From Hyphomicrobiales bacterium (GTDB lineage: Bacteria; Pseudomonadota; Alphaproteobacteria; Rhizobiales; Beijerinckiaceae), in the NCBI GenBank assembly GCA_027483895.1, contig JAIXTP010000022.1, positions 124,001 through 188,000 on the forward strand: a DNA stretch of 64,000 nt, read 5' to 3'. The notes below the pieces were generated by a model. It was not told the origin of the DNA, made no database searches, and saw nothing but the letters and a program-made list of their open reading frames with translations. Made by a program: the position numbers and the translations under genes. Shown here one piece after another: positions 29,393 to 37,939 of the stretch. Positions within the stretch are counted from its first letter, which is position 1; each line of letters opens with the position of its first letter.

Positions 29393-30199
29393 TCAGCCGT
29401 CGGCGCCTTCGTCGGGAATGTTCAGCACCGTACCGCAGGCCTTGCAGTGGACCGCATCGCGGTCATGCCGCTGAAGCCCGCAGGTCGGGCAGGGGAACCG
29501 GACCTTGGCGGGCCTGAACATGACCTGTGCGAGCCTGAGGAACAGCGTCACCCCGAAGATCATGATGATGACGGAGATCATGCGGCCGAGGGTTCCCGGA
29601 AGCGTGATGTCGCCGAATCCGGTCGTGGTCAGGGCCGTGACGGTGAAATAGAGCGCGTCGGCGTAGTTTCCGATGTGCGGATTGGACGGGTGCTGCGTCT
29701 CGTAGACGATCCCCGTCATCACGAAGACGAAGACCGCCAGATTGATGCCGGCGAGGATCACCTCCTCGTTGCGGCGGAAGAACGCGCTGTCGCGACGCAG
29801 CCGTTCGGCGACCTGATAGGTGCGCAGAAGGCGCAGCGTCCTCAGGACGCGCAGGAAGCCCGCAGCCTCGCCCGCGACGGGCGCCAGAAACGACACGATG
29901 GCGATGATGTCGGCCCAGGTGGTCGGTCGTGCGAATTCGAGCCACCAGCGCCGGCGGAGCGACAGGCGGGCGAAGAAATCCGCGAGAATCGCGGTGCCGA
30001 AGGCGACGTCGAGGACCTCGATCCATCGCGCGCGCTCGAAGAAGGACGTCGCGATGATGAAGAGGATCGTGAAGACGTCGAAGGCGAGCAGCGCGTAGCG
30101 GAACCGATGGCCGGTCGGCGTGTCGTCCTCGTAAAGCGACCGGAGCCGGGCCCGGATGGAGCCGTCCCGGAAGATCCGCGAGTCCGCCTCGGTCGCCAT
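29393..30199 (-). CDS. Voltage-gated potassium channel with C-terminal zinc ribbon
   Basis: 268 residues. Six-helix ion-channel layout: S1 about 35-52, an S4-like helix with Arg117, Arg120, Arg123 and Arg126 at three-residue spacing, S5 about 148-165, the pore with selectivity filter TTTGFGD (191-197), and S6 about 206-225. The cytoplasmic tail carries Cys237-X2-Cys240 ... Cys252-X2-Cys255, a zinc-ribbon pattern. The ribbon is an uncommon addition to Kv-type channels and may regulate assembly or sense metal or redox state (inference). It starts 10 bases after the opgG stop, so the two are co-transcribed. Both would fit an osmotic response. Confidence 0.88.
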   Translation of the reverse strand: MATEADSRIFRDGSIRARLRSLYEDDTPTGHRFRYALLAFDVFTILFIIATSFFERARWIEVLDVAFGTAILADFFARLSLRRRWWLEFARPTTWADIIAIVSFLAPVAGEAAGFLRVLRTLRLLRTYQVAERLRRDSAFFRRNEEVILAGINLAVFVFVMTGIVYETQHPSNPHIGNYADALYFTVTALTTTGFGDITLPGTLGRMISVIIMIFGVTLFLRLAQVMFRPAKVRFPCPTCGLQRHDRDAVHCKACGTVLNIPDEGADG

Positions 30200-30209
30200 C
30201 TCGAGCCGC

Positions 30210-31769
30210 TCAGCTCGCGCGCCAGGGATAGGTCCAGGTCTCGGTCAACGCCCGGTTCCCGGCCTTCAGGAACATGCGCAGATCGGTGGACTGGCCCGGC
30301 TCGAGCGCGATGTCGATCGCGGCCCGGAAGCCTTCCGTCTTCGCGTTCGGCACGATGAAGGTGCGCAGGATCCGGCCCGCCGACGTGCTGGGCACGATCT
30401 GGACGGCTTCGGGGTCGCGCTGCCAGAAGGGCAGGTCTCCGCCGACGAAGTCGACGATGAAACGGCGGGTGCCGGGTGCGGCAGGCTCGCCCGAGCCGAG
30501 CGCGCGTGCTTCGGTCTGATAGGTGTGAAGCGCGAAGCCGCCGGGGTTGAGGTCTTCCTCGCTCGTCGTGGAGCGGATCCGATAGCCCCAGGACCAGCCT
30601 TGCCCGGGCTCCGGCACAGCCTTCGGCATCCAATAGGCGACGATGTTGTCGTTGGTCTCGTCGCCGGTCGGGATCTCCACGAGGTCGATGCGGCCTTCGC
30701 CCCAGTCGCCGACGGGCTCCACCCAGTAGCTCGGGCGTGCCTCATAGGCGAGGTCGAGGTCCTGATAATGCTCGAAGATGCGGTCGCGCTGCATCAGGCC
30801 GAACCCGCGCGGGTTCGTGTCCATGAAGCTCGAAATGCTCATCGCCGCCGGATTGCGCAGCGGACGCCACATCCATTCGCCGGCGCCCGAATGGATCAGC
30901 AGGCCGTCGGAATCGTGCAGCTCGGGCCGATAGTCGTTGGTCGCCCGGCGCTCGTTCTCGCCCGTGAAGAACATCGAGGTGAGAGGGGCGATGCCGAGGC
31001 GGTGCAGCGGCTTGCGCGGGAACAACGTGAGCGCGACGTCGACCACGGTGTCGGCCGAGGGATAGATCGCGAACTGATAGGCGCCGGTCACGGACGCGGA
31101 GTCGAGCAGGGCCAGAACCACCACGCGGTCGGCGCCGGGGGCGGGCTGTTCAACCCAGAATTCGCGGAAATGCGGGAACTCCTCGCCTTCCGGCGCGCCC
31201 ACGCCGATCGCGAGGCCGCGGGCCGAGAGCCCGTAGCGCTGTCCGCGGCCGAGAAAGCGGAAATAGCTCGCGCCGAGGAAGGAGATCAACTCGTCATGAA
31301 GCTTCGGTTCGTTCAGCGGGTAATGCAGACGGAACCCGGCGAAGCCGAGATTGACGGGCAGAGGCCGCTCGAACTTGTTCCGGCCGTAGTCGAAGAGCGA
31401 CGCGGAATAGGGAACCGGAGCCGGCACGCCCTCGCGGATGACGTTCACCGTCACCGGCCGCCGGAAGAGGAACCCGGGATGGAACATGTGCATCCGGAAC
31501 GGGCCGCCGGACAGAAGCGCACGCTCGGACCGGAAGCGGATGTCCCGATAGGCGTCGAAATCCAGCTTCGCGAGCGGCTCGGGCAGCTGCGGGGGCGCCG
31601 CGTCATAGGCCACCGCCGCCAGTTCGCGGGCCCGCTTGACGACGTCCTGCAGTCCGAAGCGCGGTGCCGCGGGTTCCGCGGGCGCCTGCTGGGCATAGGC
31701 GGGCGCGGCCAGCGCGGCCGCGGCGAGCGCGCCGAGCCCTTCGAGGAATGAGCGGCGGGGAAGGGTCAT
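30210..31769 (-). CDS. Glucan biosynthesis protein (OpgG/MdoG family), Tat-exported
   Basis: 519 residues from the ATG at 31769. The N-terminus MTLPRRSFLEGLGALAAA is a twin-arginine signal with cleavage around AYAQ. Family blocks: GLQDVVKRARELAAVAYD, the FPGF-like FHPGFLFRRPV, PLTSMFFTGENE, DSDGLLIHSGAGEW, ETNDNIVAYWMP. These periplasmic proteins take part in backbone or branch formation of osmoregulated periplasmic glucans. No glucosyltransferase (opgH) gene is in the window. A second family member is encoded at 40846-42426. It is followed by the potassium channel in the same operon. Confidence 0.92.
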   Translation of the reverse strand: MTLPRRSFLEGLGALAAAALAAPAYAQQAPAEPAAPRFGLQDVVKRARELAAVAYDAAPPQLPEPLAKLDFDAYRDIRFRSERALLSGGPFRMHMFHPGFLFRRPVTVNVIREGVPAPVPYSASLFDYGRNKFERPLPVNLGFAGFRLHYPLNEPKLHDELISFLGASYFRFLGRGQRYGLSARGLAIGVGAPEGEEFPHFREFWVEQPAPGADRVVVLALLDSASVTGAYQFAIYPSADTVVDVALTLFPRKPLHRLGIAPLTSMFFTGENERRATNDYRPELHDSDGLLIHSGAGEWMWRPLRNPAAMSISSFMDTNPRGFGLMQRDRIFEHYQDLDLAYEARPSYWVEPVGDWGEGRIDLVEIPTGDETNDNIVAYWMPKAVPEPGQGWSWGYRIRSTTSEEDLNPGGFALHTYQTEARALGSGEPAAPGTRRFIVDFVGGDLPFWQRDPEAVQIVPSTSAGRILRTFIVPNAKTEGFRAAIDIALEPGQSTDLRMFLKAGNRALTETWTYPWRAS

Positions 31770-31973
31770 GAACAGGTCCGTATGCAGCGGCTCGGGGGCG
31801 GCCGTTCGGCTTCTCGACCTCTCCCATAGCCGAGCGCGAATCCGCTTCCAACCCGTGCGCGGCGCGACATGGAGCGCCGGCGCGGCGACGGAGGCGGGAG
31901 TTCGGCGCGGGCACGGGTCCAAGTTCATGAAAGGTCGAAGGATTCTCGAAAAGGGAAAACTTCAAAAAAACGC

Positions 31974-32002
31974 TTGCGGAGGGGGGGCGTCGGACGTATC
32001 TA
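31974..32002 (+). promoter_or_regulatory. Candidate promoter of the odc leader
   Basis: TTGCGG (31974-31979) and TATCTA (31997-32002) are spaced by exactly 17 bases, just after a run of seven A residues. It is the best sigma-70-like match in the 632-base gap before the decarboxylase gene (31770-32401). Transcription from here would give a leader of about 390 bases. Upstream of it (31770-31965) I see nothing specific. Confidence 0.5.
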
Positions 32003-32108
32003 CGCCTTGCCCAATTTCGCACGTGCCTGTGGTCGCGTGCCGGTCGGTGGGCATCCGGACAAGAGGCCGGACAGCCGCCCGAAAGCTCCGCCGTTCTGGG
32101 AGCTTTCG

Positions 32109-32303
32109 ATGATCGACCGGCAGCCGGAGGCGAAACCGGCGCACCCCGCTCTCCCCGGGGGACGCGACTTAAAGCAACGACGGAGCGGGCTTTTTTGGTC
32201 TCGATTCGCCCTCCAAAGGCGAGTTCACCGAAGAGGCTTGTCCATCTTGCCAGGCGTGCGGACGGGGTCCCCCCATCCAATCCACGGCAGCACACGCGGG
32301 TGA
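32109..32303 (+). CDS. Candidate leader peptide of the odc transcript
   Basis: 64 codons. The ATG at 32109 has GGGAG six bases upstream, and that ribosome site lies inside the 3' arm of the hairpin 32080-32108. The peptide is very basic in the middle (codons 19-43: RDLKQRRSGLFWSRFALQRR followed by VHRRG). That stretch uses codons rare in this GC-rich genome (tta, aga, agg, cga). Translation would run straight through the attenuator-like hairpin. The open frame could be accidental inside a structured RNA. I recognise no homologue; gammaproteobacterial speF has a known ornithine-sensing leader peptide, but this one does not look alike. Confidence 0.3.
   Translation: MIDRQPEAKPAHPALPGGRDLKQRRSGLFWSRFALQRRVHRRGLSILPGVRTGSPHPIHGSTRG
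32145..32196 (+). terminator. Attenuator-like hairpin with U-tract inside the odc leader
   Basis: CCCGCTCT (32145-32152) pairs with GGAGCGGG (32182-32189, one G-U), followed after one base by TTTTTT (32191-32196). The loop is 29 bases and contains a CCCCGGGG palindrome. Position 200 bases before the gene start points to conditional termination rather than an end of transcription. Confidence 0.45.
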
Positions 32304-32401
32304 CCTGACCCGACTCGGCGTCTCCACAGCGCCGGGCCGCGGGACCGTCATCCGGGGCTTTGGATCAGGCGCGCAAGCGCCCAAGACGGGGAGGTCGTGC
32401 C

Positions 32402-33532
32402 ATGACCGCACGCATCCGCGAATTTCTCCGCAACCGCCGCGAGGACGGTCCCTGCGTCGTCGTCGATCTCGACGTCGTCGAGGACAACTATCGCGCCTTC
32501 GCGCATGCGCTGCCCGACACGCGCGTGTTCTATGCCGTGAAGGCCAATCCGGCGCCGGAAATCCTGCGTCTGCTGGCCCGTCTCGGCTCGTGCTTCGACA
32601 CCGCTTCCGTCCAGGAGATGGAGATGGTGCTGGCGACGGGAGCGACGGCCGACCGCATCTCCTACGGCAACACGATCAAGAAGGAGCGCGACATCGAGCG
32701 CGCCTTCGAGCTCGGCGTCCGCCTGTTCGCGGTCGACTGCAAGGCCGAAGTCGAGAAGATCGCGCGCGTCGCCCCGGGCTCTCAGGTGTTCTGCCGCATC
32801 CTGTGCGACGGCGCGGGCGCGGAATGGCCGCTCTCGCGCAAGTTCGGCTGCGTGCCCGAAATGGCCGCGGACGTGCTCGAGCATGCTCACCGTCTGGGCC
32901 TCGAAGCCTACGGCGTGTCGTTCCACGTGGGTTCGCAGCAGGGCAACACCGAAGCCTGGGATCAGGCGCTCGGGTCGGCCTCGGCGATCTTCAAGCAGTG
33001 CGCTGAGCGCGGCATCATCCTGTCGATGGTCAATCTCGGCGGCGGTTTCCCGACGAAGTACCTCAAGGAGGTGCCCGGCGTGGAGAGCTACGGCGAGTCC
33101 ATCTTCCGGGCGCTGTCCAAGCATTTCGGCAACCGTCTCCCCGAGACCATCATCGAACCGGGTCGCGGCATGGTCGGCAATGCGGGCATCATCGAGACCG
33201 AGGTGGTCCTCGTCTCGAAGAAGTCCGATGAGGACGACGTGCGCTGGGTCTATCTCGACATCGGCAAGTTCGGCGGTCTCGCCGAGACGATGGACGAGTC
33301 GATCCGCTACCCGATCCGCTCGGAGCGCGACTCGGACGAGACGGCGCCCTGCGTGCTCGCCGGCCCGACCTGCGATTCGGCCGACGTTCTCTACGAGAAG
33401 GTGCCGTATCTGCTGCCCGTGAGCCTCGAGATCGGCGACAAGCTGCTGATCGAGGGGACGGGGGCTTATACGACCACCTATTCCGCGGTCGCCTTCAACG
33501 GCTTCCCGCCGCTCAAGTCCTACGTCATCTGA
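32402..33532 (+). CDS. odc: Ornithine decarboxylase (alanine-racemase fold)
   Basis: 376 residues; ATG at 32402 with GGGGAGG upstream. PLP enzyme of the eukaryote-like fold III decarboxylases, making putrescine from ornithine. PLP lysine Lys47 in FYAVKANPAP, HVGSQQGN, NLGGGFPTKY, the phosphate-binding EPGRGMVGNAG, and the catalytic Cys in GPTCDSADVLYE. The length is that of the short alphaproteobacterial ODC. Lysine decarboxylation as a side activity is known for some relatives. The gene is preceded by a structured leader and followed by an acetyltransferase and homospermidine synthase, so the pathway in view is ornithine to putrescine to homospermidine. Confidence 0.95.
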   Translation: MTARIREFLRNRREDGPCVVVDLDVVEDNYRAFAHALPDTRVFYAVKANPAPEILRLLARLGSCFDTASVQEMEMVLATGATADRISYGNTIKKERDIERAFELGVRLFAVDCKAEVEKIARVAPGSQVFCRILCDGAGAEWPLSRKFGCVPEMAADVLEHAHRLGLEAYGVSFHVGSQQGNTEAWDQALGSASAIFKQCAERGIILSMVNLGGGFPTKYLKEVPGVESYGESIFRALSKHFGNRLPETIIEPGRGMVGNAGIIETEVVLVSKKSDEDDVRWVYLDIGKFGGLAETMDESIRYPIRSERDSDETAPCVLAGPTCDSADVLYEKVPYLLPVSLEIGDKLLIEGTGAYTTTYSAVAFNGFPPLKSYVI

Positions 33533-33651
33533 GCTTCGGCTCCCGACGAGGACCTTTCGGGTTCGACGCCATGCGCCGAGCCCGGCTTCCCCACGAACGA
33601 AGAACGGTTCGATACCGCCCGCGACGCCGCGCGGCGGGGAAGGAGATTGCG

Positions 33652-34218
33652 ATGATCACGATCAGAGAAGAGACGATCGCCGACATCGAAGCCCGCGAGC
33701 GCCTGCTCGACGAGAGCTTCGGCCCCGGTCGCTTCGCCAAGACCAGCGAGCGCTTGCGCGAGCGGCGCATGCCGTCCCGCGGGCTCGCCTTCGTGGCGGC
33801 GATCGGTCGCCGGGTGATCGGCACCGTGCGGCTGTGGGACGTGGATGCGGGCCTCGGGCGCCCGGCCCTCCTGCTGGGCCCGCTCGCGGTCGACCCCGCG
33901 TTCCGTTCGCACGGCATCGGCGCGAAGCTCATGGAGCATGCGATCGGACGCGCGAAGGCGCTCGGCCATCGCGCGATCCTGCTCGTCGGGGATGCGTCCT
34001 ATTACGCGCGCTTCGGCTTCTCGAACGCGGCCACGAGCGGTCTGGCTTTGCCGGGTCCCGTGGACCGGGCGCGGTTCCTCGCGCTCGAATTGCGGCTCGG
34101 GGCGCTCGCGGGCGCCTTCGGTGCGGTGATCCCGACGGGCGAGCGGACCGTATCCGCTCCGCTGCGGGCAGCCGTTTCCGCCGCGGCCCTGCAGGCGGGG
34201 CTCCGCAAGGCCGCTTGA
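33652..34218 (+). CDS. GNAT-family N-acetyltransferase
   Basis: 188 residues from the ATG at 33652 with AAGGAGA upstream; an earlier in-frame start lacks one. The acetyl-CoA motif is LAVDPAFRSHGIGAKLMEHAI, followed by ILLVGDASYYARFGFSNA, which is the YhbS-like branch. It lies between odc (119 bases) and hss (terminator plus about 50 bases) on the same strand, so it shares the odc transcript. Polyamine N-acetylation would fit the location but the sequence alone does not show the substrate. Confidence 0.85.
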   Translation: MITIREETIADIEARERLLDESFGPGRFAKTSERLRERRMPSRGLAFVAAIGRRVIGTVRLWDVDAGLGRPALLLGPLAVDPAFRSHGIGAKLMEHAIGRAKALGHRAILLVGDASYYARFGFSNAATSGLALPGPVDRARFLALELRLGALAGAFGAVIPTGERTVSAPLRAAVSAAALQAGLRKAA

Positions 34219-34242
34219 TCCGACCCTGAGCTTGACCCTGAA

Positions 34243-34273
34243 GGTGCGGTCTCGTTGAAGACCGCGCCTTTTT
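34243..34273 (+). terminator. Rho-independent terminator after the odc-GNAT unit
   Basis: GGTGCGGTCT (34243-34252) pairs with AGACCGCGCC (34259-34268, one G-U) around loop CGTTGA, followed by TTTTT. It separates odc-GNAT from homospermidine synthase, which may therefore have its own promoter. Confidence 0.85.
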
Positions 34274-34324
34274 CTTCGACCGGCCCCCCGGCCATTTTTT
34301 TCTCACCTGAATGCGGGGACCAGA

Positions 34325-35758
34325 ATGACAGACCATCCCGTCTACGCGACCATCGACGGCCCGATCGTGATGATCGGCTACGGCTCGATCGGCAAGGGCA
34401 CGCTTCCGCTCATCGAGCGCCATTTCAAGGTGGATCGGTCGCGCATCACCGTCATCGATCCGAGCGATGCGGGGCGGGAGATGCTGGAGAAGCAGGGCAT
34501 CCGCTTCATCCATCAGCCCGTCACCCGCGACAACTACAAGCATCTGCTCGGTCCGCTGCTGACCGCGGGCCCGGGCCGGGGCTTCTGCGTGAATCTCTCG
34601 GTCGACACCTCCTCGGTCGACATCATGGAACTCTGCCGCGAAATCGGGGCGCTCTACATCGACACGGTGGCGGAGCCTTGGGCGGGCTTCTATTTCGACA
34701 ATTCGAAGGGCGCCGCGGAGCGCTCCAACTATGCCCTGCGCGAGCGCGTCCTCGACGCGCGCCGCCGCAACCCGGGCGGTCCGACCGCGGTGTCCTGCTG
34801 CGGTGCCAATCCCGGCATGGTGTCGTGGTTCGTGAAGCAGGCGCTCGTGAACCTGCAGAAGGAACTGGGGCTGCCGGGCGCCGAGCCCGTGACGAAGGAA
34901 GACTGGGCGAAGCTCGCGCAGACGCTGGGCGTGAAGGGCATCCATATCGCCGAACGCGACACGCAGCGCGCGCGCAAGCCCAAGCCGCGCAACGTGTTCG
35001 TGAACACCTGGTCGGTGGAAGGCTTCGTGTCGGAAGGGCTCCAGCCCGCCGAACTCGGCTGGGGCACGCATGAGCGCTGGATGCCCGAGAACGGGCGCAC
35101 GCATGATGCGGGCTGCGGGGCGGCGATCTATCTGCTCCAGCCCGGCGCGGATACCCGCGTCCGGTCCTGGACGCCGACCGGCGCGGCGCAGTTCGGCTTC
35201 CTCGTCACGCACAACGAGTCGATCTCCATCGCCGACTATCTGACCGTGCGCGACGAGAAGGGCGGCGTCGTCTATCGCCCGACCTGCCACTACGCCTATC
35301 ACCCCTGCGACGACGCCGTGCTTTCGCTCCACGAGATGTTCGGCCGTGCGGGCGAGCGTCAGCCGGAATGGCACATTCTCGACGAGAACGAGATCGTCGA
35401 CGGCATCGACGAACTCGGCGTGCTTCTCTACGGCCACGGCAAGAATGCCTATTGGTACGGCTCGCAGCTCTCCATCGAAGAGACGCGGATGCTCGCGCCC
35501 TACCAGAACGCCACGGGGCTTCAGGTGTCCTCGGCCGTGCTCGCCGGCATGGTCTGGGCCCTCGAAAATCCGAATGCCGGCATCGTCGAGGCCGACGACC
35601 TCGACTACAAGCGTTGCCTCGAAGTGCAGACGCCGTATCTGGGCCCCGTCGTCGGCGTCTACACGGATTGGACGCCCCTTTCCGGTCGCCCCGGCTTCTT
35701 CCCTGAAGACATCGACGCGTCCGACCCTTGGCAGTTCCGCAACATCCTCGTGCGCTGA
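34325..35758 (+). CDS. hss: Homospermidine synthase
   Basis: 477 residues, full length. It joins two putrescines with NAD to give sym-homospermidine, the main triamine of many alphaproteobacteria. Rossmann start IVMIGYGSIGKGTLPLIERHF, CVNLSVDTSSVDIMELC, IDTVAEPWAGFYFD and the C-terminal GPVVGVYTDWTPL are typical. It follows odc and a GNAT gene and is bracketed by terminators at 34243 and 35791, so it may be a separate transcript of the same pathway. Confidence 0.96.
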   Translation: MTDHPVYATIDGPIVMIGYGSIGKGTLPLIERHFKVDRSRITVIDPSDAGREMLEKQGIRFIHQPVTRDNYKHLLGPLLTAGPGRGFCVNLSVDTSSVDIMELCREIGALYIDTVAEPWAGFYFDNSKGAAERSNYALRERVLDARRRNPGGPTAVSCCGANPGMVSWFVKQALVNLQKELGLPGAEPVTKEDWAKLAQTLGVKGIHIAERDTQRARKPKPRNVFVNTWSVEGFVSEGLQPAELGWGTHERWMPENGRTHDAGCGAAIYLLQPGADTRVRSWTPTGAAQFGFLVTHNESISIADYLTVRDEKGGVVYRPTCHYAYHPCDDAVLSLHEMFGRAGERQPEWHILDENEIVDGIDELGVLLYGHGKNAYWYGSQLSIEETRMLAPYQNATGLQVSSAVLAGMVWALENPNAGIVEADDLDYKRCLEVQTPYLGPVVGVYTDWTPLSGRPGFFPEDIDASDPWQFRNILVR

Positions 35759-35790
35759 CGGGCGACCTTCCTCAGCATTGAACCCTGCCG

Positions 35791-35820
35791 GACCCTCCGA
35801 TAGCCTCGGAGGGTCTTTTT
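35791..35820 (+). terminator. Rho-independent terminator after hss
   Basis: Perfect 10-bp stem GACCCTCCGA (35791-35800) with TCGGAGGGTC (35806-35815), 5-base loop, then TTTTT. Confidence 0.92.
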
Positions 35821-35838
35821 CTTCGTCGGGAGATGGCG

Positions 35839-36675
35839 ATGCAGGAGGCGTCATCGCGTACTCGGTCGACCGCGTCGGGGCTTCTCGCCCTGTCGCTTCA
35901 TCTCGCCCTCGCCCCGCGCGCGGCGTTCTGGAAGACGCTGCTCGCCGCGCTTTCCATCGCCCTCATCATGGACACGGGACTGCCGGACCCGGCGCGTGAG
36001 CCGGGCGCCGCCGCTCTCTTCCTGATCGGCTCGCTCCTCCCGACGGTGCTCCTCGCCGTGTTGCCGGCGGGCCCGATCGGGGCTGTCCTGCTCGCGGAAA
36101 CGGAGCGGCCGCCCACCCCGTTCCTCGCCCTGCTGCGGGCGGCATTCCGCGGGACCTTCGTGCAGCTCGCCGTGATGCTGTCGCTGCTCTTCCTCTGGGC
36201 CGTGGCGGTCGGCTACGCGGGCATCTATGCCATCGAGCACCTCGCCGCCGATTTCGACGAGACGGCCGAAAATGTGGAGAGGTCGGTCCATCTCTTCGGG
36301 GGCATGACCTTCGCCGTCTTCGTCGCCGCGTCCGCGCTGACGATGATCGACGTGCAGTTCGGCGGACCGCCGACCGTCACGCGGTCCTTCGCCCTGCTGA
36401 TGCGGGCGCCCGTGCGGGGCATGCTGGCCGGCATCTTCGGCTTTCTGCCCGGAGCGGCCGCAGGCGCCGCGCTCCATGGCCTCGGCCTGCTGCTGGGCGT
36501 TGCTTCCGAGCCGTTGGAGATCGCCTCGATGACGATCGGTCTCGGGGTCGGCGCTTGGACGGTCACGGCCGCGCTGTTCGCGCATTACCGCCTGATCTTC
36601 GGCCCCGACGGGGCGCCGCCGCCGCGCGATCCGGAGCCGCATCCCGTCCGCTTGCTGCGGGGCCGCCGGTCCTAG
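35839..36675 (+). CDS. Multi-pass membrane protein of unknown function
   Basis: 278 residues from the ATG at 35839. GGGAG (35828-35832) sits six bases before this ATG but directly abuts the ATG at 35833, which decides the start. About six hydrophobic helices: roughly residues 12-28, 35-50, 58-85, 108-133, 155-175 and 195-245. The tail is Pro/Arg-rich (PPPRDPEPHPVRLLRGRRS) and cytoplasmic by charge. I do not recognise the family. It follows the hss terminator closely. Its stop overlaps the stop of the convergent zinc-operon tail gene by 4 bases. Confidence 0.72.
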   Translation: MQEASSRTRSTASGLLALSLHLALAPRAAFWKTLLAALSIALIMDTGLPDPAREPGAAALFLIGSLLPTVLLAVLPAGPIGAVLLAETERPPTPFLALLRAAFRGTFVQLAVMLSLLFLWAVAVGYAGIYAIEHLAADFDETAENVERSVHLFGGMTFAVFVAASALTMIDVQFGGPPTVTRSFALLMRAPVRGMLAGIFGFLPGAAAGAALHGLGLLLGVASEPLEIASMTIGLGVGAWTVTAALFAHYRLIFGPDGAPPPRDPEPHPVRLLRGRRS

Positions 36676-36944
36676 CCGCGCAGCGCCTTCGCGATCATCG
36701 GCCGGGTCTGGACCACGGCCGCGCCCGGGGAACGGCAGCTGCGCGCCGCTTCGCCTCGCCTCAGGATCAGGATCACCGTCTCCCGGCCGGGGCAGGCGGG
36801 ATCGGCGCAATCGATCTCGTTGACCGAGACCGTATCGTCCGGGCCGAGCCCCAGCATGGTCGCGGCCCAGCCCTTGATGCGCGCCACGGCATCGGGATCG
36901 GCGGACGGCCGCTTGAAACGGTCGAGGTCGAGCCCGCCGGTCAC
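36672..36944 (-). CDS. Small protein of unknown function at the end of the zinc operon
   Basis: 90 residues from a GTG at 36944 that overlaps the WD40 stop (GTGA); no ATG is available at a sensible place. The sequence is compact: a helical part (SADPDAVARIKGWAATMLGL), then DTVSVNEIDCADPACPGRET with a CysX4Cys pair, and a strand ILILRRG. It is probably co-translated with the WD40 and CobW genes. A role in zinc allocation is inference from the operon; the two Cys could bind metal. Confidence 0.7.
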   Translation of the reverse strand: MTGGLDLDRFKRPSADPDAVARIKGWAATMLGLGPDDTVSVNEIDCADPACPGRETVILILRRGEAARSCRSPGAAVVQTRPMIAKALRG

Positions 36945-37939
36945 GGCAGCGTCAGCACCCCGGCCTCGCCTTCGGACGTGCCGAAGATCAGCCGCTTGCC
37001 CTGCTTGTCCCATGCGAGCGCGCTCACGGCGCCCGCGCCCTTCACGGCCGCGCGGACGAGCAGTTCCGCTCCGTCCTGCAGCCGCGCGAGCAGGATGCAG
37101 TTGTCCTCGTAGCCGACGGCGAGCACGAGCGCGCCGGGATGGAAGGCGACGCGCGAGACCTTCGCGTTGCGCACGCCGCATTCCCGCGGCGCCTTGCCCA
37201 TCGGCCCGTCCTTGTCCTGAAACGGCCAGATGATCGCCGCATCGGCGCCGGACGTCGCGAGCCATTGGCCGTCATGCGACCAGTGCAGGGAGCGCGGCTT
37301 CGCGGGATAGCCGGACATGCGCATGTCCTTGCGGTCGGCGAGGCGCCAGCCGTGCAGCATGTTCTCCTGCATGGAGGTGACGACGAATTTCCCGTCCGGC
37401 GACCAGACCACGTCGAGATGCGAGCCCTTCCAGTTCAGGACCTCGGGCGCGGCCTCGACGTTCGGGAACCAGAGGCTCACGCCGTTGTAATGGGCCATCG
37501 CCAGACGATAGCCCTTGGGCGCGAAGACGAGCCCCTGCGGCGTCGAAGGCGCTTCGAGGGCCCGGAGACGACCCTTCTCGTCGCGCGCGCTCACCTTCTT
37601 GCCGGCCGACCATGCGACCGCCCCGCCGGGAGCGGCGGTGACCGCATCGATCCAGCGGCCCTTTTCCTCGCCGAGCAGTTCGGCCGTGCCGTCCTTCGCG
37701 GTCCGGACCACGCGTCCGTCATCGCCGCCCGTCACCGTGCCGCTATGATCGACGAAGGCCGAGACGAGGCCCGCATCGGGATGCGCCGCGGTGTCCTGCG
37801 GCATGCCGTCGACGATGCGGCGGATGATGCCCGAGGCGAGAGCGAGCGTCGGCACGCCGCCCGGAAAGCCCGCCGCGAAGACGTGTTCGCCCGCGTCGAG
37901 CGCCGCGACGTTGGAGGTGAGGGAGGTCGGAGCGTTCAC
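36941..37939 (-). CDS. WD40-repeat protein of the zinc operon
   Basis: 332 residues. Repeat units with [41 protein letters not shown] and [22 protein letters not shown] fit about six or seven WD40 blades. No signal peptide, so cytoplasmic. The start overlaps the cobW stop (ATGA). WD40 proteins next to COG0523/CobW genes recur in alphaproteobacterial zinc loci, but I know of no defined function. A scaffold for zinc-transfer partners is a guess. Confidence 0.85.
   Translation of the reverse strand: MNAPTSLTSNVAALDAGEHVFAAGFPGGVPTLALASGIIRRIVDGMPQDTAAHPDAGLVSAFVDHSGTVTGGDDGRVVRTAKDGTAELLGEEKGRWIDAVTAAPGGAVAWSAGKKVSARDEKGRLRALEAPSTPQGLVFAPKGYRLAMAHYNGVSLWFPNVEAAPEVLNWKGSHLDVVWSPDGKFVVTSMQENMLHGWRLADRKDMRMSGYPAKPRSLHWSHDGQWLATSGADAAIIWPFQDKDGPMGKAPRECGVRNAKVSRVAFHPGALVLAVGYEDNCILLARLQDGAELLVRAAVKGAGAVSALAWDKQGKRLIFGTSEGEAGVLTLP

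Larger units (their letters stand above)
32003..32401 (+). ncRNA. Structured 5' leader of the ornithine decarboxylase gene (speF-type leader candidate)
   Basis: The region has several strong stems. One pairs CGAAAGCTCC (32080-32089) with GGAGCTTTCG (32099-32108). A second is a terminator-like hairpin (32145-32196). A third pairs TCGCC (32206-32210) with GGCGA (32218-32222). A stretch around 32165-32235 is clearly less GC-rich than its surroundings. Rfam describes a speF leader motif upstream of ornithine decarboxylase genes in alphaproteobacteria; gene, taxon and position fit, but I could not run a covariance search. Regulation by ornithine or polyamines is inferred. Confidence 0.6.
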
